NCBI RefSeq assembly: GCF_010669145.1
Contig: NZ_CP048635.1
Location: 1,006,001 to 1,070,000, forward strand
Reading direction: 5' to 3'
From: Rhizobium oryzihabitans
GTDB lineage: Bacteria > Pseudomonadota > Alphaproteobacteria > Rhizobiales > Rhizobiaceae
Length of the DNA: 64,000 nt
Position 1 is the first letter of the stretch. Every line of letters starts with the position of its first letter. The translations under genes were made by a program, and so were the position numbers. Of the stretch, positions 28,483 through 37,634 are shown one piece after another. Under the pieces are notes generated by a model. It made no database searches and was not told the DNA's origin. It worked only from the letters and a program-made list of their open reading frames with translations.

Positions 28483-29781
28483 TCAGGAGGCCGCCTTGAT
28501 GGACAGGCTTTCGAGATAGGCGGATGGATTTTCAGGATCGAAGACCTTGCCGTCGAAGAAGGTTTCCTTGCCACGCGAGGTGGAGGCGGGAAGATCGGCA
28601 ACGCCGAGATCCTTGGCCGCCGCGCGCCAGATATCCTCACGGTTCACCTTTTCCACCAGCGCCTTCACATCCGTATCGGATGCGAATTTGCCCCAGCGGA
28701 TGTTTTCCGCGATGAACCAGCTGTCATGGCTGCGGAAAGGATAGGAGGCGTGGTCCTGCCAGAACTTCATCTGCAGGCCGGTATTTTCGAGAACGCGGCC
28801 GTTGCCGTAATTGATATTGCCCTTCAGGCGGCCAAGCACATCCTTCGGCGGCACGTTGAACCATTGGCGCTTGCCAAGGATGGAGGACATTTCTTCCTTG
28901 TTCGCCATCTCATCGCACCATTGCTGCGCCTCCATCACGGCCATCAGCAGCGCCTTGGTGGCGTTCGGGTTCTTTTCCACCCAGTCCGCACGCATGCCGA
29001 GCGCCTTTTCCGGATGCCCCTTCCAGAGCTCTCCGGTGGTACAGGCTGTGAAGCCTATGCCCTGATTGACCAGCTGCTCGTTCCAGGGTTCGCCTACACA
29101 GAAGACGTCCATATTGCCGACTTTCATGTTGGCAACCATCTGCGGCGGCGGAACGACGATGGTGGAGACGTCCTTGTCCGGATCGATGCCGCCGGCAGCC
29201 AGCCAGTAGCGGATCCAGAGATCATGCGTGCCGCCGGGGAAGGTCATCGCGGCCTTGATTTCCTTGCCCTCGGCCTTCTTTTTCTCGAAAGCCGCCTTCA
29301 ATTTGGAAGCATCGAGCTGAACGCCGGTTTCGGCATATTCCCTGGCGACGGAAATGCCCTGGCTGTCGAGGTTGAGGCGGGCGAGGATGGCCATCGGCAC
29401 CGGCACATTGTTCTGGGTCACCTTGCCGGTATGCATGAGATAGGGCATCGGCGTCAGAATATGCGCGCCATCGATGCCGTTCGAGGCGCCGCCGAGCACG
29501 AGATTGTCGCGCGTCGCACCCCAGGAGGCCTGCTTCAGAACCTCGACATCCGGCATACCGTGTTTGGCGAACAGGCCCTTTTCCGCCGCAATGATGAGCG
29601 GGGCGGCATCGGTCAGCGCGATAAAGCCGATTTTTGCGCCTTTCACCTCGGGCTCAGCAGTGGCTGCGAAAGCACCGGACGGAAAGGCCACACGCACGGC
29701 GGTGACAAGCGCTGCGGTGGCTGTCGTCTTCAGTATCGTGCGGCGGCTGACATCGCCCGAGAATATCTTTTTCATTCGCAT
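28483..29781 (-). CDS. nrtA: Nitrate-binding periplasmic protein
   Basis: The 432-residue binding protein of the NrtA/CmpA family carries a twin-arginine signal (SRRTILKTTATAALV, cleavage near GAFA at about residue 38), so it is probably exported folded. The mature chain shows IGFIALTDAAPLIIAAEKG, TFPGGTHDLWIRYWLAAGG and VGEPWNEQLV, typical of nitrate binders. ATG 29781 follows AAGGGGAAC. It is first in the nitrate transport and reduction operon. Confidence 0.93.
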   Translation of the reverse strand: MRMKKIFSGDVSRRTILKTTATAALVTAVRVAFPSGAFAATAEPEVKGAKIGFIALTDAAPLIIAAEKGLFAKHGMPDVEVLKQASWGATRDNLVLGGASNGIDGAHILTPMPYLMHTGKVTQNNVPVPMAILARLNLDSQGISVAREYAETGVQLDASKLKAAFEKKKAEGKEIKAAMTFPGGTHDLWIRYWLAAGGIDPDKDVSTIVVPPPQMVANMKVGNMDVFCVGEPWNEQLVNQGIGFTACTTGELWKGHPEKALGMRADWVEKNPNATKALLMAVMEAQQWCDEMANKEEMSSILGKRQWFNVPPKDVLGRLKGNINYGNGRVLENTGLQMKFWQDHASYPFRSHDSWFIAENIRWGKFASDTDVKALVEKVNREDIWRAAAKDLGVADLPASTSRGKETFFDGKVFDPENPSAYLESLSIKAAS

Positions 29782-29970
29782 GTTCCCCTTATTGGGCCAC
29801 CTCTGCGGGTGACGTTTTCGCTTGCGAAAAAACCTGAAAATAAAAAAACGCCGCTCGGTGTTTGCGCCTGCGGAACGGGAGGTGTTCCGGGCAGCAAAAC
29901 CTTGCGACGTCTATGTCTTTGAAAGCGCCTATGCCGCGCCCTGCTCGCACCGATCGCCGTTGACCGGAGC
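29782..29970 (-). promoter_or_regulatory. Long leader of nrtA, candidate NasT antitermination target
   Basis: The transcript from the sigma-54 promoter would carry about 190 untranslated bases. They contain a stem CGGAAC/GTTCCG around 29876-29895, a GC-rich stretch and then seven T residues at 29842-29848. In NasS-NasT systems the ANTAR protein NasT binds hairpins in such leaders to prevent termination. I could not confidently assign the two hexaloop hairpins, so this is a positional inference. No gene is visible between 29782 and 30154. Confidence 0.45.
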
Positions 29971-29982
29971 AAATAGGAAGAA

Positions 29983-29997
29983 GCAAAAGGCATGCCA
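29983..29997 (-). promoter_or_regulatory. Sigma-54 (-24/-12) promoter of the nitrate operon
   Basis: TGGCATGCCTTTTGC on the minus strand has the invariant GG and GC ten bases apart, and matches TGGCACG-N4-TTGC closely. It implies control by RpoN with NtrC, appropriate for nitrate assimilation. Confidence 0.85.
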
Positions 29998-30154
29998 GTT
30001 TATGGATTCAAGAATATACTGTTGAAAAACAATGATAATTCTTGGAATTCAGGCAGTTGATCAAATTTTAATCAGCATCATTTTTGTCTGCTGTTTGTGC
30101 AAACAAGAAAGGTTCGCGCTTGAAATTTGCGCAGCTTTCAAGGCCTGACGCCAA

Positions 30155-31447
30155 TCACGTCTCCCCGGCAGGCGGTGAAAACGGCGCGGATGTTCGCACG
30201 GAAAAGCCGTTTACATATCCCGCAATGTCGGCAGGATCGAAAACGAGGCCGTCCACGAAACGGTCCCCCTCTTCCTGCCCTTCAATGCGGATATCGGCAT
30301 CGCCGGGCGCATTGGTGTCTCCCAGTGCTACCCGATAAATATCCGGCCGATAGGCGGACAGCGCGGCTTCCACGCCCGCTTGCGAGAACTCCGCCTGCCC
30401 CCAGCGGATCATCTGGCTGTAAATCCACAATGCCTGGCTCCGGCGCGGATAGTTGGCATGGCCGCCGTGGAAGATGAAATATTTGTCGATCACCCGGCGG
30501 TTGCCCTGGCTGTCGATTGAGAATTCGCCGGCGAGCACATGGCGGATGATGCTTTGCGGCGCGCCGATATAGCGGGGATCGGCGAGCGCCCGGCTCAGTT
30601 CGTCGTGATTTTCCGAAAGGTCACACCAGCGCGCTGCCGCATCAAGCGCCGTCAGCAGCCGGCTGACCGTTTCCTGCTGGCTTTCGGCCCATTGGGGCCG
30701 CATGCCGATGACCTTTTCTGGCGCAGAAGGCCACAGATCCTGCTTGGCCGCAACGATCCTGCCGACACCGCGCTCGGCGGCGACGATGTTCCACGGCGCG
30801 CCGACGCAGAAACCGTCGATGGCTCCTGCGGCGAGCGCATCCGACGTTAATGGCGGCGGCACGACCACCAGCTTGACGTCATGATCGGGGTGAATGCCGC
30901 CAGCAGCGAGCCAATAGCGAAATTCGTAATTGTGCGACGAAAACGGATAGGTCATGCCAAGTGTCGGGGGTGCTTCGCCCCGCGCCCGCATATCATCGAG
31001 CACCTGCTTCAACGCCTTGGCATTTTCGAGCGCTCCCGCCGTTTCAGATAGACCCGTCAACGCCTTCATTCGCGCAAAAAGCCGGGTCGAAAGCGTGATG
31101 GCATTGCCGCCGCGCCCGAGTGAAAAGGGCGTGATCGTCGGCGAAGGGTTGGAGCCGAGCCCCAGCATGGAAGCAACGGGCATTGGCGAGAGCATATGAG
31201 CGATATCGAATTGCCGGAAGGCCAGCCTGTCACGCACATTCGCCCAGGACACATCCTTGACGAGATCGAGCGTCAGGCCTTCGCGGGCGGCGAAACCGAA
31301 TTCGGCCGCCGCGATCAGCACGGACGCATCGACAAGGGGAATAAAACCGGCGCGCAGGACCTTCTGCCGGTCGCTGCCCACGATTGCGGGTGCACCAGCT
31401 TGTGTCATTCCACTTTTTGATCCGGCCGTTTTTTCCGGTGCCGCCAT
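30155..31447 (-). CDS. nasS: NasS-type nitrate/nitrite sensor (NrtA-like, no signal peptide)
   Basis: The product of 430 residues is homologous to the periplasmic NrtA (LGMTYPFSSHNYEFRYWLAAGG, VGAPWNIV), but it has no signal peptide. It therefore stays in the cytoplasm. This is the known design of NasS, which holds the antiterminator NasT inactive until nitrate or nitrite binds. It is encoded right after nasT. I chose ATG 31447, with GAGGAG eight bases upstream; an in-frame start at 31471 is possible. Confidence 0.88.
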   Translation of the reverse strand: MAAPEKTAGSKSGMTQAGAPAIVGSDRQKVLRAGFIPLVDASVLIAAAEFGFAAREGLTLDLVKDVSWANVRDRLAFRQFDIAHMLSPMPVASMLGLGSNPSPTITPFSLGRGGNAITLSTRLFARMKALTGLSETAGALENAKALKQVLDDMRARGEAPPTLGMTYPFSSHNYEFRYWLAAGGIHPDHDVKLVVVPPPLTSDALAAGAIDGFCVGAPWNIVAAERGVGRIVAAKQDLWPSAPEKVIGMRPQWAESQQETVSRLLTALDAAARWCDLSENHDELSRALADPRYIGAPQSIIRHVLAGEFSIDSQGNRRVIDKYFIFHGGHANYPRRSQALWIYSQMIRWGQAEFSQAGVEAALSAYRPDIYRVALGDTNAPGDADIRIEGQEEGDRFVDGLVFDPADIAGYVNGFSVRTSAPFSPPAGET

Positions 31448-31484
31448 ATCATGCACTCCTCGACTGTCCAACCGGCGGGGTTCG

Positions 31485-32072
31485 TCACATCAACAGACCC
31501 GCTGCGGTGACCACGCTTTGCGCGATCTCGGATATTTTCTTTTTCTCGTTCATTGCCGTTTGCCGCAAAAGCGCAAAGGCCTGCTCTTCGGAAAGGCCGC
31601 GCATCTTCATCAGGATGCCCTTGGCGCGCTCGATGACCTTGCGTTCCTCCAGCGCCGATTTGGCGTCGGCAAGCTCCCGCTGCAGGCGGCTGAAAGCATT
31701 GAAGCGGCTGACCGCCATATCGAGAATGGGTTTGACCCGCTCTTTCTTCAGCCCGTCGACGACATAGGCGGAAACCCCCGCCTCGACAGCTGCCTCGATG
31801 GAGGCCGTGTCGGAGCGATCAACGAACATGGCGATCGGCCGGCCGACCGTACGAGTGAGCTGGAACAGATGCTCCATCATGTCGCGGTTGGGATTTTCAA
31901 GATCGATGAAGATGACGTCGGGCTGCAGCGTCTCGATGGTGCGCGCCACGCCCTGCACCTCATGGATGACCGTGACGCGTTGATATCCGGCCTCGCGCAG
32001 CCCCTCCTCGATGATCGAGGCGCGGATCGCGTTTTCGTCAATAACGAGAATGGTCAGGTCGCGAAGCGTCAT
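31485..32072 (-). CDS. nasT: NasT-type ANTAR antiterminator
   Basis: The product of 195 residues has a pseudo-receiver N-terminal domain (ILVIDENAIRASIIEEGL; VIFIDLENPNRD at the phospho-acceptor position) and a C-terminal ANTAR RNA-binding domain (ERKVIERAKGILMKMRGLSE then AFALLRQTAMNEKKKI). NasT binds leader hairpins to allow read-through into nitrate assimilation genes. With NasS downstream, it forms the NasS-NasT pair. I took ATG 32072; the upstream in-frame start at 32108 would add 12 residues. Confidence 0.92.
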   Translation of the reverse strand: MTLRDLTILVIDENAIRASIIEEGLREAGYQRVTVIHEVQGVARTIETLQPDVIFIDLENPNRDMMEHLFQLTRTVGRPIAMFVDRSDTASIEAAVEAGVSAYVVDGLKKERVKPILDMAVSRFNAFSRLQRELADAKSALEERKVIERAKGILMKMRGLSEEQAFALLRQTAMNEKKKISEIAQSVVTAAGLLM

Positions 32073-32173
32073 GGCAGCATTGATGACGCAGCGCAGCAAA
32101 CTTGGCAATCGGCAGCGGATGCAAAAATGAGGCGGAGCGACAATGGAGGCTGTTGCCCTCCCCGCCAGAGATG

Positions 32174-32839
32174 TCAGGAAGCGTGTTCTACCGCGCGTTC
32201 AAGCGCCTTCAAGACCGTGCGCTCGGAAAGATTGAGATAGATTTCCATCTCGTCGCTCGCCTCAACCGCCTTGCCCTCTTCCATCAGAGACAGGATCTTG
32301 CTGTTCATATCGACGAAGGGAGAATGGAGCTGTTCGGGATCTTTCAGCAGGCCGAAACAAAGCCGGAGTTCGGCGGCGATGCGCTCGTAAAAATCGCTGA
32401 GACGGGCGCTGTCGAGAAGATCGACCACGGCGGCGTGGAACTTCATGTTGGCGCTGCCCACACCCAGCCAGTCCGCCTCTTCACGCTTGACCTTTGCATC
32501 CTCGACCGCCGCGCGCATTACCCGGATCGCCGAATGCTTGTGCCATGCCTGGCGCAGGGCACCGCATTCCACCATACGTCGCACGCGGTAAATATCGATT
32601 ACGGAGGACATGGTGGGAACGGCGACAAAAACGCCGCGATTGGCCTCATGACGCAACAGGCCATCCTTCGTCAGAAGACGGAAGGCTTCGCGCAGGGAAT
32701 TGCGGGAGACATCGAAACGTTCGCTGAAGGCTGCTTCCGAAAGGCGTTGCCCCGGCATCAGCTCACCGGAGATCAGCAAGGTGCGTATACCCTTCGCCAA
32801 TCGATCCGCAAGCGGAAGACCTTCTATCGTTTCCGTCAT
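32174..32839 (-). CDS. GntR-family regulator with FCD effector domain
   Basis: The product of 221 residues has a GntR winged helix at residues 8-75 (ISGELMPGQRLSEAAFSERF, SRNSLREAFRLLTKDGLL) followed by an all-helical FCD ligand domain (RRMVECGALRQ, NMKFHAAVVDL with the metal-site histidine). It is divergent from the oxoproline operon at 33104, separated by about 260 bases, and probably represses it. A small palindrome TTGTTGAACAA lies at 33010-33020 between them. Start 32839 has AAGGAAAG upstream. Confidence 0.88.
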   Translation of the reverse strand: MTETIEGLPLADRLAKGIRTLLISGELMPGQRLSEAAFSERFDVSRNSLREAFRLLTKDGLLRHEANRGVFVAVPTMSSVIDIYRVRRMVECGALRQAWHKHSAIRVMRAAVEDAKVKREEADWLGVGSANMKFHAAVVDLLDSARLSDFYERIAAELRLCFGLLKDPEQLHSPFVDMNSKILSLMEEGKAVEASDEMEIYLNLSERTVLKALERAVEHAS

Positions 32840-33009
32840 GGCGCTTCTTTCCTTAAGGCAATGCAGCATCGGGAATTCCGTGACAGGCAAGTTCGGACAC
32901 GGCATGATTGCCCATAGCACAAAGCTTTAGCAAAGCACGAAAAAAACATGATTAAATCCTGCCCACGACGTCCAACAAATAGACAAAATGAAAGAACGAT
33001 AACTTTATA

Positions 33010-33020
33010 TTGTTGAACAA
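33010..33020. promoter_or_regulatory. Palindrome TTGTTGAACAA, candidate operator of the oxoproline operon
   Basis: TTGT-TGA-ACAA is a perfect short palindrome with a three-base centre, in the divergent region between the FCD-type GntR gene and the NRAMP-fold gene. FCD regulators commonly bind short symmetric sites. The link to this regulator is inferred from position only. Confidence 0.35.
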
Positions 33021-33103
33021 AGTTGACAATTTCGCAGAACACGACAAGATCGGGGCATAAAGCATCCGCGAGGGGCGGATTGCGACAGGAGCGGAGAAAA
33101 TCC

Positions 33104-34345
33104 ATGGAGCAAAAAAAGCTCACCCCGACTGCCGATATGAAAATGTCAAAACGCGCATCCCTGGTGGGAGCGATCTTCCTGATGGCGACATCCGCCATCG
33201 GTCCCGGCTTCATCACCCAGACGGCGACATTCACCACCCAGCTTGGCGCAGCCTTCGCCTTCGGCATTCTTGCCTCCATCGTCATCGACTTCGTCGTCCA
33301 GCTTAACATCTGGCGTATCGTGACGCTGACGCGCATGCGTGCATCCGATATTGCGAATGCCGCCATTCCCGGCGCCGGCTATCTGCTCGCCATTCTCGTC
33401 ATCATCGGCGGGCTGTTCTTCAATATCGGTAATATCGGCGGCACCGGCCTTGGCCTGAACGCCATTTTCGGGCTCGATCCGAAAATCGGCGGCGCCATCA
33501 GCGCGATATTTTCCATCGCCATCTTCGTTTCCAAGCGGGCAGGTCTCGCCGTTGACCGCTTCATCATCTTCGCCGGCATCCTGATGATCGTGCTGACGCT
33601 TTATGTGGCATTCGTTTCCGCGCCGCCGGTGGGCGACGCCTTCCGCCAGACTTTCCTGCCGGATACGATCAATTTCGCAACCATCACCACCATCGTCGGC
33701 GGCACCGTTGGCGGCTACATCACCTATTCCGGCGCACACCGCCTGCTGGACCGGGGAATGGTCGGCATTGAAAATCTTCCGGCCGTCAACCGCGCCGCTC
33801 TGACCGGCATCGCCGTCACGGGCATCATGCGTTACGTGCTGTTTCTCGCGATTCTCGGCGTTGTCGCCAGCGGCGTCATCATCGATACGTCGGGCCAGGC
33901 CGCAAACCCCGCCGCGCAGGCCTTCCGTTCGGCTGCCGGCGATCTCGGCTTCCGCCTCTTCGGCATCATCTTCTGGGCAGCGGCCATCACCAGCGTCATC
34001 GGCGCAGCCTATACTTCCGTTTCATTCCTGCCCGTCTTCAAGCAGGATATGAGCGAGCGTGCCCGCAATATGGCGACGGTCATTTTCATCGCAGTCTCGC
34101 TCGTCTGCTACCTGCTGATCACCACGCCGCCCGCCGCCATGCTGGTCTTCGTCGGCGGCCTCAACGGCCTCATCCTGCCGATCGGCCTCAGCATCTTCCT
34201 GTTTGCGGCGTGGAAACGCGAAGACCTGATGGGTGGCTACCGCTATCCGCGCGTCCTGCTGTTGCTCGGCGTTCTGACTTGCGCATTGACCTGGTACATG
34301 GGCTACAAGTCCGCTGGCACCATCTTCGGCCTGCTCGGCCTGTAA
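33104..34345 (+). CDS. NRAMP-fold transporter of the oxoproline operon (YcsG-like)
   Basis: The product of 413 residues has about eleven membrane segments and belongs to the NRAMP family branch of Bacillus YcsG. The first segment reads TSAIGPGFITQTATFTTQLG. The DPGN metal ligands of true NRAMP transporters are absent there, and the sixth-segment region GGTVGGYITYSGAHR lacks the MPH motif. It is therefore unlikely to carry manganese or iron. In B. subtilis ycsG also stands with the pxpA-pxpB-pxpC genes. Oxoproline, D-glutamate or a related solute is a reasonable guess. ATG 33104 is preceded by GGAGCGGAG. Confidence 0.82.
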   Translation: MEQKKLTPTADMKMSKRASLVGAIFLMATSAIGPGFITQTATFTTQLGAAFAFGILASIVIDFVVQLNIWRIVTLTRMRASDIANAAIPGAGYLLAILVIIGGLFFNIGNIGGTGLGLNAIFGLDPKIGGAISAIFSIAIFVSKRAGLAVDRFIIFAGILMIVLTLYVAFVSAPPVGDAFRQTFLPDTINFATITTIVGGTVGGYITYSGAHRLLDRGMVGIENLPAVNRAALTGIAVTGIMRYVLFLAILGVVASGVIIDTSGQAANPAAQAFRSAAGDLGFRLFGIIFWAAAITSVIGAAYTSVSFLPVFKQDMSERARNMATVIFIAVSLVCYLLITTPPAAMLVFVGGLNGLILPIGLSIFLFAAWKREDLMGGYRYPRVLLLLGVLTCALTWYMGYKSAGTIFGLLGL

Positions 34346-34362
34346 TAAACTAGTGTTTTTAC

Positions 34363-34408
34363 GCATTTTCCGGACGCAAAACCGCTACGCACTTTTGCTG
34401 GAAATGCT
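34363..34408. repeat. Short rhizobial intergenic palindromic repeat
   Basis: An imperfect hairpin runs from GCATTTTCC to GGAAATGC with inner arms GCAAAA and TTTTGC. I recognise this sequence type as a frequent intergenic element in Agrobacterium and Rhizobium genomes. It separates the NRAMP-fold gene from pxpA in the same operon. Confidence 0.6.
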
Positions 34409-34424
34409 CTAAAGGGAGGCAAAC

Positions 34425-35192
34425 ATGGCCGCTATCGATCTCAACAGCGATCTTGGCGAAAGTTACGGTGCGTGGAGCATGGGAGATGATGAGGCGATGC
34501 TCGCCATCGTTTCCAGCGCCAACATCGCCTGCGGATTTCATGCCGGCGACCCGGCCGGCATCTACCGCACCGTCAAGGCCGCCGCCGAAAAAGGCGTGGT
34601 CGTCGGCGCCCATGTCTCCTATCCGGACCGCGTCGGCTTCGGCCGCCGCGATCTGGACGTGACTTCCGAAGAGCTGATCGCCGATGTCATCTACCAGATC
34701 GGCGCGCTGAAAGGCGTTGCCGCCGCTGCGGGAACCACGGTGCGCTACGTCAAGCCGCACGGCGCGCTTTACAACCGCATCGCCAACGACGCAAAACAGG
34801 GGCAGGCGGTCATCGACGGCATCAAGGCCGTTGATCCCTCGCTGGTACTGATGGGTCTTGCCAATGCGCCCATCCTGGATCTTGCCCGCAAGGCAGGCCT
34901 TGCCGTCGTTGCCGAAGCCTTCGCGGATCGCGCCTATACGCCGCAAGGCCAGCTCGTCTCACGCAGGGAAGCCGGCGCCGTTCTTCACGACGCCGCCAAA
35001 ATCGCTGACAGGATGGTGCGGCTTGCCCGCGAAGGAACGCTGGAAGCGATCGACGGCAGCATCGTAAAAATCGAGGCGCAATCCATCTGCGTGCATGGCG
35101 ACAGCCCCGGTGCAGTCGCCATTGCCCAGGAAATCCGACGCCGTTTCGAAGCCGAAGGTATCGATATCCGCTCTTTTGCCTCCATTCTCTAA
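34425..35192 (+). CDS. pxpA: 5-oxoprolinase subunit A (LamB/YcsF family)
   Basis: The 255-residue protein is the LamB/YcsF family member that together with PxpB and PxpC opens 5-oxoproline to glutamate using ATP. Signatures are [43 protein letters not shown] and [10 protein letters not shown]. The start follows GGGAGG. It acts in the cytoplasm. Its operon also encodes the fused PxpB-PxpC homologue. Confidence 0.93.
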   Translation: MAAIDLNSDLGESYGAWSMGDDEAMLAIVSSANIACGFHAGDPAGIYRTVKAAAEKGVVVGAHVSYPDRVGFGRRDLDVTSEELIADVIYQIGALKGVAAAAGTTVRYVKPHGALYNRIANDAKQGQAVIDGIKAVDPSLVLMGLANAPILDLARKAGLAVVAEAFADRAYTPQGQLVSRREAGAVLHDAAKIADRMVRLAREGTLEAIDGSIVKIEAQSICVHGDSPGAVAIAQEIRRRFEAEGIDIRSFASIL

Positions 35193-35204
35193 AAGGAGCG
35201 GCCA

Positions 35205-36014
35205 GTGACCATACCGACATCCTTTCTCAATCACACCGACGCGGAAGCCGCGCGAAAGGCCCGCGTCACCTATCGCGGCGGCCTCGTTGAGCCCACCTCC
35301 GGCGTCGCGCCTGGCTTCACGCAGGCCAACATGATCGTGCTGCCGCGCGACTGGGCCTTCGATTTCCTGCTTTATGCGCAGCGCAATCCAAAACCCTGCC
35401 CGGTGCTTGATGTTTCCGATCCCGGTTCGCCCACCACGCTTCTGGCTCCCGGTGCCGATCTTAGAACCGACCTGCCGCTCTACCGTATCTGGCGAGACGG
35501 CATGCTTGCCGAGGAAACGCCGGATGCAACCGCGGCCTGGGCGGAGCGCGACGATCTCGTCGCCTTTCTGATAGGCTGCAGCTTCACCTTCGAAACGCCA
35601 ATGGTGGAAGCTGGGATCGAAATCCGCCACATGACCGACAAGAGTAATGTTCCGATGTATCTGACCAACCGGCCGTGCCGTCCGGCGGGTCGGTTGAAAG
35701 GCAATATGGTCGTTTCCATGCGGCCGATCCCGGCTTCGCGGGTCGCCGATGCCGCGACCATTTCGGGGCGTTTTCCGGCCGTTCACGGGTCGCCCGTGCA
35801 CGTCGGCGCGCCGGAAGAGATCGGCATCACCGATCTTGCGAAACCCGACTTCGGTGACGCGGTACGGATCGAGCCCGGCGAGGTTCCGGTGTTCTGGGCC
35901 TGCGGCGTCACTCCACAGGCCGCCGTCATGGCGTCCGGTGTGCCTTTTGCGATCACCCATGCGCCCGGACACATGTTCATCACCGACATTCCCGATTCAG
36001 CCTATCACGCGTGA
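35205..36014 (+). CDS. D-glutamate cyclase family protein (DUF1445/YcsI, UPF0317)
   Basis: The 269-residue product starts at a GTG behind AGGAG and belongs to the UPF0317/DUF1445 family ([20 protein letters not shown] near the N-terminus; [22 protein letters not shown]). The mammalian homologue DGLUCY converts D-glutamate to 5-oxo-D-proline. Placed between pxpA and pxpBC, it could supply 5-oxoproline from D-glutamate. Databases also call such proteins putative hydro-lyases, so the reaction is an inference from the mammalian enzyme. Confidence 0.85.
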   Translation: MTIPTSFLNHTDAEAARKARVTYRGGLVEPTSGVAPGFTQANMIVLPRDWAFDFLLYAQRNPKPCPVLDVSDPGSPTTLLAPGADLRTDLPLYRIWRDGMLAEETPDATAAWAERDDLVAFLIGCSFTFETPMVEAGIEIRHMTDKSNVPMYLTNRPCRPAGRLKGNMVVSMRPIPASRVADAATISGRFPAVHGSPVHVGAPEEIGITDLAKPDFGDAVRIEPGEVPVFWACGVTPQAAVMASGVPFAITHAPGHMFITDIPDSAYHA

Positions 36015-36021
36015 GGATATG

Positions 36022-37617
36022 ATGCGTTTTCTCCCCGTCAGCCTCACAACCATTCTCGTTGAACTTGCCGATCTTGACGAAACGCTGGCGCTTTTCGCCT
36101 CGCTTCAGAACGATCCGGTCGAGGGCATCGAAGAGACGGTTCCGGCTGCCCGCACCCTGATGATCCGATTCCGTCCCGAGAAGATCGGCGCGCAAGCACT
36201 GGTCGCAAGGCTTTCCAGCCGCGATCTCTCGGCAAAAATCGCGCCTTCGGACAATCTCGTGGAAATCCCCGTCCACTATAATGGCGAAGATCTCACCGAC
36301 GTTGCCGAACTGACCGGCATGAGCGTCGATGAGGTCATCCGTCGCCACACCGAAAGTGAATTCACCGTGGCCTTTTGCGGTTTCGCGCCCGGCTTCGGTT
36401 ATCTGGTCGGCGGCGATCCGGCCCTTCACGTGCCGCGCCGGCAAAGCCCGCGCACCCGCATTCCGGCGGGTTCGGTGGCGCTCGCCGGCGCATTCAGCGG
36501 CGTCTATCCGCAAAACAGCCCGGGCGGCTGGCAGATCATCGGCACCACGCCGGTGAAGATGTGGGATATCGACCGCGATCCCGGCGCGCTTTTCCAGCCG
36601 GGTTATCGGGTGCGCTTCTTCGATATGGACAAGTCCGGCAGGACAGTCGATATTTCTGCCTCGGCACCGCGAACCTCCCAGCCGGATGCAGCAAGGGAAG
36701 GCCCGCATTTCGAGGTGCTCGCAGCACCCATGCCAGCAATATTTCAGGATCTCGGCCGCTTCGGCCAGACCGGACAGGGCGTATCGGCCTCCGGCGCGCT
36801 GGATCGCGGTGCTTTTAACGCCGCAAACCGCATTGTCGGCAATCCGGTCAACATGCCGTGTCTCGAACTCACGCTTGGCGGTTTTTCCTTCAAGAGCACA
36901 AGCCGCGCGGTCATTGGCATTGCCGGTGCACCCTGCCCCGTCACCATCAAGACGGCGGATGGCAGTTTCACAGTGCAGACCCATGTTCCCGTCTCACTCG
37001 AGCCCGGCGATGTCGTCACTTTCGGTCAGCCGCAAAAGGGCATGCGCTGTTATCTTTCCGTCCGCGGCGGGTTCGATGTCGAACCCGTGCTCGGCAGCTT
37101 CGCGACGGACACGCTCGCCATCGTCGGGCCAGAAAGCGTGGCCGCGGGCACGATACTGCCGCTGAAAGGTGAAAAGGCGGGGCTCTCCAGTGTATCGATC
37201 AACGAGGTTCCGGCCTTCGAACCGCCGGCAACCGGTGAAGTCGTGACACTGGACGTCGTTCTCGGCCCCCGCACTGACTGGTTTACGCAGAAGGGTATCG
37301 AGACCCTGACCAGCCAGCTCTGGCAGGTCACCCCGCAATCGAACCGCGTCGGCATCCGCCTTGCCGGCGACGTGCCGGTGGAACGTAAGGACAGCGCCGA
37401 ATTGCCGAGCGAGGGCACCGCAACAGGGGCGATTCAGATTCCCCATAGCGGCCAGCCCGTCCTCTTCCTTGCCGACCATCCACTGACCGGCGGTTATCCC
37501 GTCATCGGCGCGGTTGCCGAATATCATCTCGATCTTGCCGGGCAAATCCCCGTCAATGCCAAAATCAAATTCCGCCCGATCGGCCCCTTCGCCGAAATCG
37601 CGGCCAAAAACAAATAA
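36022..37617 (+). CDS. Fused 5-oxoprolinase subunits B and C (KipI-KipA fusion)
   Basis: The product of 531 residues joins a PxpB/KipI domain (AHS1 type, residues about 1-215; [35 protein letters not shown]) to a PxpC/KipA domain (AHS2 type, about 230-525; [42 protein letters not shown]-like [12 protein letters not shown]). In most bacteria these are two genes. AHS1 and AHS2 are also the domains that make the carboxyltransferase part of urea carboxylase. ATG 36022 lies five bases from GAGG; the frame is open further upstream but that region belongs to the previous gene. Confidence 0.9.
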   Translation: MRFLPVSLTTILVELADLDETLALFASLQNDPVEGIEETVPAARTLMIRFRPEKIGAQALVARLSSRDLSAKIAPSDNLVEIPVHYNGEDLTDVAELTGMSVDEVIRRHTESEFTVAFCGFAPGFGYLVGGDPALHVPRRQSPRTRIPAGSVALAGAFSGVYPQNSPGGWQIIGTTPVKMWDIDRDPGALFQPGYRVRFFDMDKSGRTVDISASAPRTSQPDAAREGPHFEVLAAPMPAIFQDLGRFGQTGQGVSASGALDRGAFNAANRIVGNPVNMPCLELTLGGFSFKSTSRAVIGIAGAPCPVTIKTADGSFTVQTHVPVSLEPGDVVTFGQPQKGMRCYLSVRGGFDVEPVLGSFATDTLAIVGPESVAAGTILPLKGEKAGLSSVSINEVPAFEPPATGEVVTLDVVLGPRTDWFTQKGIETLTSQLWQVTPQSNRVGIRLAGDVPVERKDSAELPSEGTATGAIQIPHSGQPVLFLADHPLTGGYPVIGAVAEYHLDLAGQIPVNAKIKFRPIGPFAEIAAKNK

Positions 37618-37634
37618 TTCCGAGGAGAAGAGCG

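Noticed and set aside
29842..29900. Specific two-hairpin ANTAR target in the nrtA leader
   Set aside because: I could not fold two hairpins with the A1/G4 hexaloops by eye, so only the leader as a whole is reported.
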